Source: Candidatus Bathyarchaeota archaeon (lineage in GTDB: Archaea; Thermoproteota; Bathyarchaeia; TCS64). Taken from it: a stretch of DNA of 21,422 nucleotides. The translations under genes and the position numbers were made by a program. The notes under the pieces are model-generated. The model was not told where the DNA came from and made no database searches. It worked only from the letters and a program-made list of their open reading frames with translations. Below are positions 7,302-14,765 of this stretch, one piece after another; the stretch's first letter is position 1, and every line of letters begins with the position of its first letter. The DNA lies in assembly GCA_003662205.1 (NCBI GenBank), contig QMXQ01000006.1, positions 1-21,422 on the forward strand. The letters run 5' to 3'.

Positions 7302-7751
7302 TCAGCGAACTCCTGAACTCGACCCGCCCCTGGGGTCGGTTCCCACAGCTCCGCTGTCGAGGGCTTCGATGAGCTGTTCGACCCTGCGCTTGATCTGATC
7401 TCTTATCCGGCGGATCGCCTCCAGGGGCTGTCCCTCCGGGTCCTCCAGCCGCCAGTCCTAGATCACCTTGGGCACGACGGGGCAGACCTCCTCTCCGCAG
7501 CCCATGATGACCACCACGTCCGCCCTCTCAACCATCTCCGCGGCGAGCCTCTTCGGCCTCCTGCCGCTGATGTCTATGCCCAGCTCTGCCACGACCTTGA
7601 CGGCACCCGGGTTCACCCGCTCCGCCGGCTGGCTCCCGGCGCTGATGCCGAGGTACCTCCCCGCCGCCATCTCGTTGAGGAAGGCCTCGGCTATCTGACT
7701 CCTCGCGGCGTTGTGTATGTATATGAACAAAAACGGTCTTCGGAGCCCCAC
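7302..7751 (-). pseudogene. Broken ArsC-type arsenate reductase / LMW phosphatase-like gene
   Basis: The first 97 codons (7458-7751, GTG start) read as a thioredoxin-coupled ArsC homologue: a P-loop segment, EAFLNEMAAGRY, SAGSQPAERVNP, and IMGCGEEVCPVVP. The frame then hits TAG (7458-7460). The same frame continues for 51 more codons to TGA (7302-7304) and begins DWRLEDPEGQPLEAIRRIRD, which is the expected C-terminal part of ArsC. The stop is therefore a premature amber codon in an otherwise complete gene. In addition the CX5R nucleophile is Tyr11 (TAC) instead of Cys (YIHNAAR), while the two other redox cysteines (84 and 90) remain. Two independent lesions argue for a decayed gene. It begins 10 bases after tRNA-Leu, at the end of the gcvT-gcvH-tRNA unit. 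Confidence 0.8.
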
Positions 7752-7761
7752 CGAGTTAGGA

Positions 7762-7847
7762 TGGTGCGGGGGGTGGGATTCGAACCCACGTAGGACTAAT
7801 CCAGTAGGACCTGAACCTACCCCCTTTGGCCACTTGGGAACCCCCGC
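7762..7847 (-). tRNA. tRNA-Leu(CAG)
   Basis: The acceptor stem GCGGGGG (7841-7847) pairs with CCCCCGC (7766-7772). The anticodon stem GTAGG/CCTAC holds loop TTCAGGT with anticodon CAG. There is a class II variable arm (GGA/TCC stem) and a T stem GTGGG/CCCAC with loop TTCGAAT. The discriminator is A and CCA is encoded (7762-7764). No intron is seen. It starts 11 bases after the gcvH stop and no AT-rich box precedes it, so it is probably processed from the gcvTH transcript. Confidence 0.96.
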
Positions 7848-7858
7848 ACAGGGGGCGG

Positions 7859-8266
7859 CTAATGCGCCTGCGCCGCCACATGCGCCCTGTAGGCCTCGGC
7901 GTCCATCAGCTTCGTCAGGTCCGCGTCGAGGTCCGTCGGCTCGATCTTGGCGATCCAGCCCTCGCCGTATGGGTCCTCGTTGATGAGCTCCGGGCTGTCG
8001 AGGAGCGCTTCGTTCACCTCGACGATGGTCCCTGAGACGGGCGCGAACATGTCTGAGACCGCCTTCACGGACTCCACGGCGCCGATGGAGTCCATCTGAC
8101 TGACCTCGCTGCCGGTCTCAGGCAGCTCGACGTAGACGATCTCATGGAGCTGCTTCTGGGCGTAGTCGCTGACGCCCACGAGGACGGTGCCGTCCTCCAG
8201 CTTCTTCACCCACTCGTGTTCCTCCGTGTAGTAGAGGCCGTCCGGGATCTTGTATGCTTCGCTCAC
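7859..8266 (-). CDS. gcvH: Glycine cleavage system H protein
   Basis: GcvH carries the aminomethyl group on a lipoyl arm between the P, T and L proteins. The 135-residue protein has the family hallmarks YTEEHEWV, VGVSDYAQKQL and the lipoylation segment GAVESVKAVSDMFAPVSG, with Lys68 as the lipoyl-lysine. The C-terminal NEDPYGEGWIAKI is also typical. I choose the GTG at 8264-8266, which overlaps the gcvT TGA in a GTGA arrangement and has GAGGGA just upstream; an in-frame ATG at 8282-8284 would add six residues and overlap gcvT by 22 bases. The stop is TAG, with tRNA-Leu following at once. gcvP and lipoate genes are not in the window. Confidence 0.95.
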   Translation of the reverse strand: MSEAYKIPDGLYYTEEHEWVKKLEDGTVLVGVSDYAQKQLHEIVYVELPETGSEVSQMDSIGAVESVKAVSDMFAPVSGTIVEVNEALLDSPELINEDPYGEGWIAKIEPTDLDADLTKLMDAEAYRAHVAAQAH

Positions 8267-9414
8267 TTCCGGTCCCTCTTCCATCCGTATTTAGATTCAT
8301 CATAGAAGGGGTGAGACTTAACAATCTTTCCCTTTGCCAGCCTGTTCCGTATCTTGATCTTGACGGAGGTTCCGAGCTTCCTGTAGGCCGGGGGCACGTA
8401 GCCCATGGCGATGCCGACGCCGAGGGTCGGGCTCAGCCCCCCGCTGGTGACGACGCCGATGCGCTCGTCCCCGTCCCAGATCTCGTAGCCGTGCCGGGGG
8501 ATGCCCCGCTCCTCCATCATGATGCCGACGCGGGTCCGCTTCACCCCCTCCTCCCTCACCTTCAGTAGCGCCTCTCTGCCGATGAAGCCGCCGGGCTTCT
8601 TGAATTTCACCACCCATCTGAGCCGGGCCTCCAGCGGGTTCGTCTCGTCGTCGATGTCGTTGCCGTAGAGGCAGAGCCCCGCCTCCAGCCTCAGGCTGTC
8701 CCGGGCGCCCAGGCCGCACGGCTTGATGCCGAACTCCTCGCCGGCCTCGAGCAGGGCGTTCCAGACCTCCAGCGCCTTCTCCGGGCTCCCGAGGGGCGTG
8801 TCGAGGAGGAAGAACTCGAAGCCGTCCTCGCCGGTGTACCCCGTCCTCGCCATCAAGGCGTCGAAGCCGCACAGCTTCACCTGGGCCAGCTCGAAGCGGC
8901 CGATCTCCGAGACCGGCTCGGAGCAGATCTTCTGGAGGGTCTCCTCAGCCCTCGGCCCCTGGACCGCGACCATCGCCACCTCGTCGGAGACATCCCTCAA
9001 GCTGACGTCGAAGCCCTCGGAGTGGCCCTTGAACCAGGCGAAGTCCTTCTCCCGGTTGGAGGCGTTGTAGACGATGAAGAACCTGTCGGCGGCGAGCTTG
9101 TAGACGATGAGGTCATCGACGATGCCCCCCCGGGGGTTGCACATGACGGTGTAGAGGCCGTTCATCGGCTCCAGGGCGGCGACGTTGTTGGTGACCATGT
9201 AGTTGAGAAACCTCTCCGCGTCGGGGCCCTCGGCCATCGCCCTCCCCATGTGGCTCGTGTCGAAGATGCCGACGGCGTTGCGGACGGCGTGGTGCTCCGG
9301 GAAGACCCCCTCGAACCAGACAGGCATCGCGAACCCCCCGAAGTCCACGATCTTACCGTGCTCCTTGTGATACGCATACAGATGCGTCCTCTTCAAATCC
9401 AAACCTGATCCCAC
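8263..9414 (-). CDS. gcvT: Glycine cleavage system T protein (aminomethyltransferase)
   Basis: GcvT releases ammonia from the aminomethyl-lipoyl H protein and passes the methylene group to a tetrahydropterin (tetrahydrofolate, or a methanopterin in some archaea). At 383 residues it has full family length. Visible motifs include FGGFAMPVWF, VGIFDTSHMG, YTVMCNPRGGIVDDLIVY, VQGPRAEE, ARTGYTGEDGFE, LGARDSLRLEAGLCLYGND and VTSGGLSPTLGVGIAMGYV; the TGYTGEDGFE and RDSLRLE blocks form the folate/active site region. The start is GTG at 9412-9414, with a TATA-like box 28 bases upstream, so the mRNA is probably leaderless. It is the first gene of a packed unit with gcvH, tRNA-Leu and the arsC-like pseudogene. 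Confidence 0.97.
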   Translation of the reverse strand: MGSGLDLKRTHLYAYHKEHGKIVDFGGFAMPVWFEGVFPEHHAVRNAVGIFDTSHMGRAMAEGPDAERFLNYMVTNNVAALEPMNGLYTVMCNPRGGIVDDLIVYKLAADRFFIVYNASNREKDFAWFKGHSEGFDVSLRDVSDEVAMVAVQGPRAEETLQKICSEPVSEIGRFELAQVKLCGFDALMARTGYTGEDGFEFFLLDTPLGSPEKALEVWNALLEAGEEFGIKPCGLGARDSLRLEAGLCLYGNDIDDETNPLEARLRWVVKFKKPGGFIGREALLKVREEGVKRTRVGIMMEERGIPRHGYEIWDGDERIGVVTSGGLSPTLGVGIAMGYVPPAYRKLGTSVKIKIRNRLAKGKIVKSHPFYDESKYGWKRDRK

Positions 9415-9437
9415 GGTATCCTAGTGGCGGCATCCAC

Positions 9438-9447
9438 GTTAAAACTA
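9438..9447 (-). promoter_or_regulatory. TATA-like box for gcvT unit
   Basis: AGTTTTAACG on the minus strand is centred about 28 bases before the gcvT GTG. This is the only plausible promoter for the gcvT-gcvH-tRNA-Leu-arsC-like run. Confidence 0.5.
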
Positions 9448-9479
9448 TTCGTCTAACCGGCGGGAAAACCTCGCAGAGA

Positions 9480-9668
9480 TCACTTCGCGTCGGCTTCTTC
9501 CGCTCTGTAGGGGCTGACCGTGACGCTCTCAGGAGAGAAATCCAGCTTCTTGTTACAGTTGGGGCATCTCCCGTTGTACTTCTTTATGATGTCCTGCGGC
9601 GACTTGAGAAGATCCCCCTCATAGAGACAGAAGCCGCACCCTGAGCACACGATCTTCTGCGGCACCAT
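9480..9668 (-). CDS. Small zinc-ribbon protein
   Basis: The 62-residue protein has two knuckles, CSGCGFCLYEGD and RCPNCNKK, separated by about 28 residues (SPQDIIKKYNG lies between). This is a typical zinc ribbon of four cysteines with an extra Cys in the first knuckle. Small archaeal proteins like this are common and mostly of unknown role; some bind nucleic acid or act as transcription-related factors. I use the ATG at 9666-9668. A TTG start 30 bases further upstream would fall inside the likely TATA box (9696-9706), so the shorter form is preferred. It precedes gcvT in the same direction but gcvT has its own promoter. Confidence 0.75.
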   Translation of the reverse strand: MVPQKIVCSGCGFCLYEGDLLKSPQDIIKKYNGRCPNCNKKLDFSPESVTVSPYRAEEADAK

Positions 9669-9695
9669 CCATCCCCCAATACCTGAGCAAGGACC

Positions 9696-9706
9696 CAAAT
9701 TAAAGT
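9696..9706 (-). promoter_or_regulatory. TATA-like box for the zinc-ribbon gene
   Basis: ACTTTAATTTG on the minus strand is centred about 33 bases upstream of the ATG at 9668. It decides for the shorter of two possible starts. Confidence 0.45.
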
Positions 9707-9749
9707 ATTATCGAAAAAAATCGTTGAAAGGGGACGGTGGAAGGAAAAA

Positions 9750-9760
9750 GCCATATATTG
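9750..9760 (+). promoter_or_regulatory. TATA-like box for the OSTC-like gene
   Basis: GCCATATATTG stands out between the divergent zinc-ribbon and OSTC-like genes. It lies about 64 bases before the ATG, so this transcript would carry a short leader. Confidence 0.45.
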
Positions 9761-9818
9761 AGCGGCGGATAACTCTGTCTCCGAGGAGGGCTAGCATATC
9801 CCGTCCTTAGGCAGAAAG

Positions 9819-10208
9819 ATGAGGCGGCTGGTCAGCGATTTCAGGCACAGGAAGACACGGGTGAGGGCGCCTCTGACGCTGATCACGGTCTCTCTCGTCC
9901 TCTTCACCGCTTTCATCGTCGGCGGAGGCATCTACGATCTCCTGGACAACCCGCCGGCTCTCCTGCCCGGGCCGAAGGGATGGGTCGCTGTTCATCCATA
10001 TATGTCCGAGCAGACCCTCAACGAGAGCATCCTGAGCATGATCTTCACCCTCCTCATCTTCGTCGGGATGTTCACCGCCTACCGGAGCACGCAGATCGCA
10101 TACGACTCGAAGAGGGCGACGACGATGCTCATTCTCGGCATCGCCCTCATCCTACTGGGCCTTTCCGGCAGCCACTACCTCCTGATCCTGAAGAGGCAGG
10201 TCAGCTGA
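9819..10208 (+). CDS. OSTC/Ost3-like small membrane protein
   Basis: This 129-residue protein has three hydrophobic segments: about 18-38, 70-90 and 102-124. The first runs into GGGIYDLLDNPPALLPGP, and the second is preceded by MSEQTLNESILSMIF. The layout and the GG-IYD-xxxPP signature followed by a second helix starting in an ESI segment, then a final helix ending in basic residues, closely resemble the eukaryotic oligosaccharyltransferase subunit OSTC/DC2 and the membrane half of Ost3/Ost6. In eukaryotes these subunits link the transferase to the translocon. An archaeal homologue would sit with the AglB/STT3 transferase in N-glycosylation. No aglB is in the window. A TATA-like box is at 9750-9760, giving a leader of about 38 bases. 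The homology is my recognition from pattern, unverified. Confidence 0.6.
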   Translation: MRRLVSDFRHRKTRVRAPLTLITVSLVLFTAFIVGGGIYDLLDNPPALLPGPKGWVAVHPYMSEQTLNESILSMIFTLLIFVGMFTAYRSTQIAYDSKRATTMLILGIALILLGLSGSHYLLILKRQVS

Positions 10209-10215
10209 GGCGAAA

Positions 10216-10225
10216 GGGTTTAGAG
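10216..10225 (+). promoter_or_regulatory. TATA-like box for the HIBADH-family gene
   Basis: GGGTTTAGAG is centred 29 bases upstream of the GTG start. It supports that start over any internal ATG. Confidence 0.45.
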
Positions 10226-10248
10226 CCTCCGCCACCCTTTAGGTTCCG

Positions 10249-11145
10249 GTGGAATTTGTGAAGCGTGTAGGGTTCATAGGCCTGGGCCTCATGGGCAGCG
10301 GCATGTCCATGAACCTGCTGAAGGCGGGGTTCCCTCTCACCGTCTGGAACAGGACCCGGTCGAAGATGAAGCCCCTCCTCGACGCCGGCGCCGAGGGCGC
10401 GGGCTCTCCCCGGGAGGTGGCAGAGCGGTCCGACGTCGTCATCGATATCGTCACCGACTCCCCGGACGTGGAGGAGGTGCTGCTGGGGCCCGAGGGCGTC
10501 ATCCACGGGGCCAAGCCCGGGACCATCGTCATCGACATGAGCACCATCTCCCCCGCGGTGACCCGGCGCATCGCCGCGGAGCTCGCGAAGAAGGACATCA
10601 GGATGCTGGACGCCCCGGTGAGCGGCGGGGCCATCGGCGCGCGGAACAGGACGCTGAGCATCATGGTCGGCGGGGACGCCGAGACGTTTCAGGAGTGCCT
10701 CCCCATCTTCCAGGCGATGGGTAAGACCATCACCCACGTCGGCGGCCACGGCATGGGGCAGACGGTGAAGCTCTGCAACCAGATACTGGTGGGGCTGAAC
10801 ATGCTTGCGGTGGCGGAGGCCCTCATGTTCGCGTCAAAGGCGGGCGTCGACCTGGAGAAGGCGTACGCGGCGGTCTCCGGCGGAGCAGCCGGGAGCTGGC
10901 AGCTGACGAACAACGGGGCGAGGCTGCTGAAGGGGGACCTGGAGCCCGGCTTCAAGGTGAAGGACTACCTGAAGGACCTGAGGCTCATCATGGAGACGGC
11001 GGCGGAGATCAAGATGCCCCTCGTCGGCACGAGCGTCGTCCACCAGATGTTCCGGAGCCTCGACGCCGAGGGCCTGAGGGAGAAAGGCACCCAGGCAGTC
11101 ATCAGGGCCGTGGAGAAGCTCGCCGAGGCCAAGCTACTGAAATAG
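10249..11145 (+). CDS. Beta-hydroxyacid dehydrogenase (HIBADH family)
   Basis: The 298-residue enzyme belongs to the 3-hydroxyisobutyrate dehydrogenase/glyoxylate-succinic semialdehyde reductase family. The dinucleotide motif is GLGLMGSGM (11-19). The second-strand end WNRTRSK (33-39) suggests NADPH preference. The substrate loop is DAPVSGG (121-127) and the catalytic Lys is K174 in GQTVKLCNQI, with Asn177 after it. NRT-type members are usually reductases of glyoxylate, succinic semialdehyde or similar small aldehydes, so I would not assign 3-hydroxyisobutyrate. The start is GTG with a TATA-like box (10216-10225) 29 bases upstream, consistent with a leaderless mRNA. It stands alone between the OSTC-like gene and a convergent methyltransferase. 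Confidence 0.9.
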   Translation: MEFVKRVGFIGLGLMGSGMSMNLLKAGFPLTVWNRTRSKMKPLLDAGAEGAGSPREVAERSDVVIDIVTDSPDVEEVLLGPEGVIHGAKPGTIVIDMSTISPAVTRRIAAELAKKDIRMLDAPVSGGAIGARNRTLSIMVGGDAETFQECLPIFQAMGKTITHVGGHGMGQTVKLCNQILVGLNMLAVAEALMFASKAGVDLEKAYAAVSGGAAGSWQLTNNGARLLKGDLEPGFKVKDYLKDLRLIMETAAEIKMPLVGTSVVHQMFRSLDAEGLREKGTQAVIRAVEKLAEAKLLK

Positions 11146-11164
11146 GCCGCGGCAATAGAGAGAT

Positions 11165-11719
11165 TCACAGCCTGACGCTCACAGCAATCCCATCTCTTCC
11201 AACGGGGATGAACCGGCTCGCGTATCTATCTGAGTCCATCACATAATCCAAGTAATCCCGGGTCATGTACACGTGTGGACCGACGTTATCGGCCACGACC
11301 ACCGCTCCCTCGCGGATCTTGCCCTCAACGAGCCTCAGGTATTCGAGGTACTCGTCCTTGGCGGCGTCTATGAACACCATGTCGAAAATGCCCTCGAGTT
11401 GGGGGATGACCTCCAGCGCGTCTCCCACGATCACCTTCACCTCGGGCTTCAATTCCGCTTCCTCTATATTCCTTCGGGCCATCTCCGCCTCCCGCTCATC
11501 GATCTCGATGGTCACGATCTCGGAGTTGCCGTTCAGCTCTTTCCCCATTGTTATAGCCGAGTACCCGATCAGAGTTCCGATCTCAAGTATCCGTTTCGGC
11601 TTATTTTGACGAACTAGATCCGCCAGAATCCGCCCCTTCCTAGGCCCTATGATGGGGCACCACCGATCTCGGGCATCGCGCTCTATGCGTCGTAGAACCT
11701 CATCAGCCTTTGAGGCCAT
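11165..11719 (-). CDS. O-methyltransferase (COMT/CCoAOMT-like)
   Basis: The 184-residue protein has the class I AdoMet methyltransferase fold. Motif I is EIGTLIGYSA (46-55), IEID (71-74) ends the second strand, GDALEVIP marks the next strand, and FIDAAKDEY (116-124) holds the Asp/Lys cluster that binds metal and substrate in catechol and caffeoyl-CoA O-methyltransferases. VVVADNVG follows as strand 5. It is shorter than typical family members (about 200-220), mostly at the N-terminus. Substrate is unknown. The ribosome site GAGGTGG lies about 8 bases before the ATG. It is convergent with the dehydrogenase. Confidence 0.85.
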   Translation of the reverse strand: MASKADEVLRRIERDARDRWCPIIGPRKGRILADLVRQNKPKRILEIGTLIGYSAITMGKELNGNSEIVTIEIDEREAEMARRNIEEAELKPEVKVIVGDALEVIPQLEGIFDMVFIDAAKDEYLEYLRLVEGKIREGAVVVADNVGPHVYMTRDYLDYVMDSDRYASRFIPVGRDGIAVSVRL

Positions 11720-11925
11720 TCCAGAGCCACCTCATCAGCTCATTGCATCAACGACCTACAAATAATCACTATTCTGGCCTCCTTATACGTGATGACCGTC
11801 TAGGCCCAGACTAGGCATCTTCGCATCAACGCGGATAAAGACCTCACAGGGCGCATGCAAAAACATAGGCCCCAGAGAAAACGCGCGAACCTAGAGCGAT
11901 CGAAGATTAGAACCGAATTAAAGAA

Positions 11926-14592
11926 TTAACGGGTATAGTATAACGCGCTTTCTGTGAACTCCGGGTTCTCGACCCAGCCTTCGAATGCCTCGACTTTTAT
12001 CCTCTCCGGTCCAACCATCTCCACTATGAGGGTCGCCCTGGGAAGGCGGTCGAGGCCGTATTCGGATGGGCTATCCAAGTAGTATACGACCATTCCAGTG
12101 TCGACGGTGACCTCCGCTGGATCTGGAGAGTTCCCCTTTACGCTGTATGCGCCCTTTCTTATGGGTAACGTGCCGCCGATCCCTATTCTGATGCTGTTGG
12201 GGTCCATGTTGTAATAGACAAAGGAGAGGTGCTTCTCCCAGTCCGAGAGCGGGTCCTTGGGGTCTATGCCTTCGAGGAACCAGTTGCCGACGAGCTTGCC
12301 CGGCTCATCGTAGTCGAACTGCCCTATCCTCGGCTCGGCAGTCCGCTTCACCTTGGAGAGCAGGGTCTCCCTCAGCTCTTCCTGGCAGTACGGGATGAAG
12401 GACTCGACGTGAGCGTACCTCCCATACCTCTCCGGGTTAACGTAGTGGCTTACGTTCTTGTCGAAGATGCCCCAATCCAGCCCGAGTTGGGCCTTCGGCC
12501 GCCCTCCCGCCCTGCCGATTATCTGCCCCTCCTCGACGGGAATCTCGACGCGGTTGAAGCCGACCTCCAGGGGCCCCGTCACGTCGAGAATCGACTCATC
12601 GATCTCTGAGAGGTGGTCCAGAAAGGTCATGAAGGTCTTGGAGAGGGCGATGACCACCTTGAAGTCATCGTAGGTCCCGGTCCTCCCACTATCCGGAGGC
12701 CACGTCTCGACCCTGTATTCGATCTCGACGATTATTCCATCAGCCGGAGCCCTAACATTATAAAACCTGCTGGGGTCCACGAACACCAGCCCAGAGTGAT
12801 CCGAGGGGAAGGTGTGCCCGCCCTCTGGGTTCAGGTATCCAAGGGGCTCGACCTCGCTGAACGCGCTGATCTCCAAGGGACAGGTCCCGAGGACGACGAC
12901 GCCCTCGCCAAGCTCGGGCAGGTCGTAGAACTCGGAGTACGTAAGACCCTCCCCTCCCTCGGAGGGGCCCATAGAAGCGAACATCGAGGGCTTGCATCCT
13001 TGTAGAAGGTCCCAAGGCCCCGAGGAGACGCCGATCAGCACCTTGCCGCCGGGGATATTCTGGTCTTTCAGCACGACTATGTAAACGCCATCCGCGCCCT
13101 GTTTTAGGAGACGGTAGAAGACCGCCACGCCCTGTTCCGCGTCGGAAAAAGAGCCCTCGTCGATAACATCCCATCCGACCATCTGCTCCTGGTACCAAGC
13201 TGAAACATCCTCAAAGGCCGCATCAACCATGAAAGCCTCGGAGGATACCTCCCCCCTCACCCCCATATCCGCCCATAGATCATCGGGGAGCCACGCCGGC
13301 TCAGCGCCGGGATACACCGCGACGACGACCTCCGCCTCGGGCGCCCCGGCGTGAGAGGAGAAGAACGCCTGGATCACTGACTCCGCGGGTCTGTTTATAA
13401 CGTCGGCGAAGATCTGCTCCTCATGTAGGTTCCAGTTCATGATCAGCACTCCCGCCGGCCCTCGATGGACCTCGGGGTCGATCTGTCTTAGGGTGTCGAA
13501 GAGGGCCTCGAAGCAGCGGGACTGCTGCTCAAGCTTCTCCTCCGTAACAGGTTTGTCATCGTAGAACCAGATCTCGCTGATGTACCAGCTGTTATTCCAT
13601 TCCTGACAGAGGTCTTTCATGATGCCCGCGGTCTCTAGGAGATCGTTTTGGAACTGGCCCGCGTCAAAAAGGGAGATCTTCGATCCCGTGAGGATGCCCA
13701 CGAGGTCCATACATGAGAGGTCGTAGGAGAGAAGGCTCTCCCTGAACGCGGGGTGGGCGTCGCCCAGCTGGATGACGGTTTTCCCCTTGAAGAAGGCCTT
13801 AGTCGTCGCGGCGTACTTGGAGCTATACTCGTTGAAGAGTTCGATAACCTCCCTCTCCGGCAGGTTTAGCCCGCTGTCAACCCTTAAAAAGTGGTCGAGC
13901 TCCCCTATGGGGTTGAAGAACTCGAACTTGTATTTCTCCGACAGCGCTGCAAGCCGCCTAACTATGCGGTCCCAGTCATCTAATGCCTGGCGGAGCTCAT
14001 TGACACTTTCAAAGCCCGAGTCGGAGAAGAAGCTCGCCGCCAGGTGAACCGCCAGCCCCGCCTTTTTAGCCATTATGCAGTCGGTCATCACCGCCCGGAG
14101 GTACCTGTCTATATTCGGATCGTTGGACCCGAGGGTGTAGAACCCGCCGTCTCTGTAGAGAAGCATGAACCTCGTCGGATAAACCGTCGCGTTTAACCTA
14201 GACTTCATGGAATGATTTTCCTCAATTAAAGTTTCATTGAGGGGCTGGAAAGGAGGGAGGTCGAAGAGCCCCGCAGAGATCGCTCCATACAATAGCTCAA
14301 CATGAATTCGCGTGAGGCTCTCAGCCGTATTGTTCAGGACTTCCCAGGAGGGCACGCCCTTGTTCCAGTCGTAGTTATCAAGCGTCACCATAACTTCGCC
14401 AGATTGCTCCTCCTCAGAAATCCCCGACGATGTTTGCGAGGGAGGCTCAGGCGACGGTTCCGAAGACGGTGGAGCCTCCTCGATCCCCTCTCCTCCAGGG
14501 CCGCGGGGAACCCTGCTGAAGTTAATTCCAACGACCGCGCCGGCGACAACTATAACAATAATGAACGATGCGTAGAGAAGGAGCCTTCTCAA
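11926..14592 (-). CDS. Membrane-anchored surface protein with TIM-barrel-like and M23-like domains
   Basis: The 888-residue protein starts with a basic tip and one hydrophobic helix (5-25), followed by a Pro/Ser/Glu-rich linker (28-65), so the bulk is extracellular. Residues 70-400 look like a glycoside-hydrolase TIM barrel, with candidate catalytic Glu231 (PIGELDHF) and Glu340 (ISEIWFYDD) and a final strand VLIMNWN. Residues 420-530 form an alpha/beta domain of unknown type. Residues about 590-715 resemble a degenerate M23 peptidase fold: SDHSGLVF, APADGIIVEI, LDHLSE, VEEGQIIG and LDWGIFD replace the HxxxD and HLHFEI metal sites, so peptidase activity is unlikely. There are several N-glycosylation sequons (N119, N126, N134, N333, N713). 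It starts at TTG with GGAGGGGAG upstream. No family name is recognised; the domain calls are inferred. Confidence 0.75.
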   Translation of the reverse strand: MRRLLLYASFIIVIVVAGAVVGINFSRVPRGPGGEGIEEAPPSSEPSPEPPSQTSSGISEEEQSGEVMVTLDNYDWNKGVPSWEVLNNTAESLTRIHVELLYGAISAGLFDLPPFQPLNETLIEENHSMKSRLNATVYPTRFMLLYRDGGFYTLGSNDPNIDRYLRAVMTDCIMAKKAGLAVHLAASFFSDSGFESVNELRQALDDWDRIVRRLAALSEKYKFEFFNPIGELDHFLRVDSGLNLPEREVIELFNEYSSKYAATTKAFFKGKTVIQLGDAHPAFRESLLSYDLSCMDLVGILTGSKISLFDAGQFQNDLLETAGIMKDLCQEWNNSWYISEIWFYDDKPVTEEKLEQQSRCFEALFDTLRQIDPEVHRGPAGVLIMNWNLHEEQIFADVINRPAESVIQAFFSSHAGAPEAEVVVAVYPGAEPAWLPDDLWADMGVRGEVSSEAFMVDAAFEDVSAWYQEQMVGWDVIDEGSFSDAEQGVAVFYRLLKQGADGVYIVVLKDQNIPGGKVLIGVSSGPWDLLQGCKPSMFASMGPSEGGEGLTYSEFYDLPELGEGVVVLGTCPLEISAFSEVEPLGYLNPEGGHTFPSDHSGLVFVDPSRFYNVRAPADGIIVEIEYRVETWPPDSGRTGTYDDFKVVIALSKTFMTFLDHLSEIDESILDVTGPLEVGFNRVEIPVEEGQIIGRAGGRPKAQLGLDWGIFDKNVSHYVNPERYGRYAHVESFIPYCQEELRETLLSKVKRTAEPRIGQFDYDEPGKLVGNWFLEGIDPKDPLSDWEKHLSFVYYNMDPNSIRIGIGGTLPIRKGAYSVKGNSPDPAEVTVDTGMVVYYLDSPSEYGLDRLPRATLIVEMVGPERIKVEAFEGWVENPEFTESALYYTR

Positions 14593-14597
14593 TCCAA

Positions 14598-14662
14598 CTC
14601 CCCTCCGGCATTTTCGAAGGATTATACTTGAAAATTATGAATTCCAAATCCCTATTAAAAAT
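14598..14662 (-). promoter_or_regulatory. Promoter and ribosome site of the surface-protein gene
   Basis: The TATA-like box ATTTTTAATAG lies at 14652-14662. A strong ribosome site GGAGGGGAG (14598-14606) precedes the TTG start and supports that non-ATG start. Confidence 0.5.
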
Positions 14663-14729
14663 TCAGCCTCGAAGACGATTCACCTAAGGCTGCAACCTCT
14701 CGATGGCACCGTGTTTAAAGCTTAGAAAA

Positions 14730-14739
14730 GGTTTTAACG
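14730..14739 (+). promoter_or_regulatory. TATA-like box for the CBS gene
   Basis: GGTTTTAACG is centred about 31 bases upstream of the ATG at 14766. It lies inside the longer reading frame that begins at 14703, which makes that longer start unlikely. Confidence 0.45.
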
Positions 14740-14765
14740 GTTCATACGCCCATGAAATCCGTGTG

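Noticed and set aside
7458..7460. TAG read as pyrrolysine in the arsC-like gene
   Set aside because: TAG ends at least seven other genes here (Ada-like, moxR, VWA, trmO-like, gcvH, dehydrogenase, aminotransferase), and the arsC-like P-loop cysteine is also lost, so a pseudogene is simpler.
11789..11850. C-box-like GTGATGA in the gap before the methyltransferase
   Set aside because: No D box (CTGA) follows within a C/D sRNA length.
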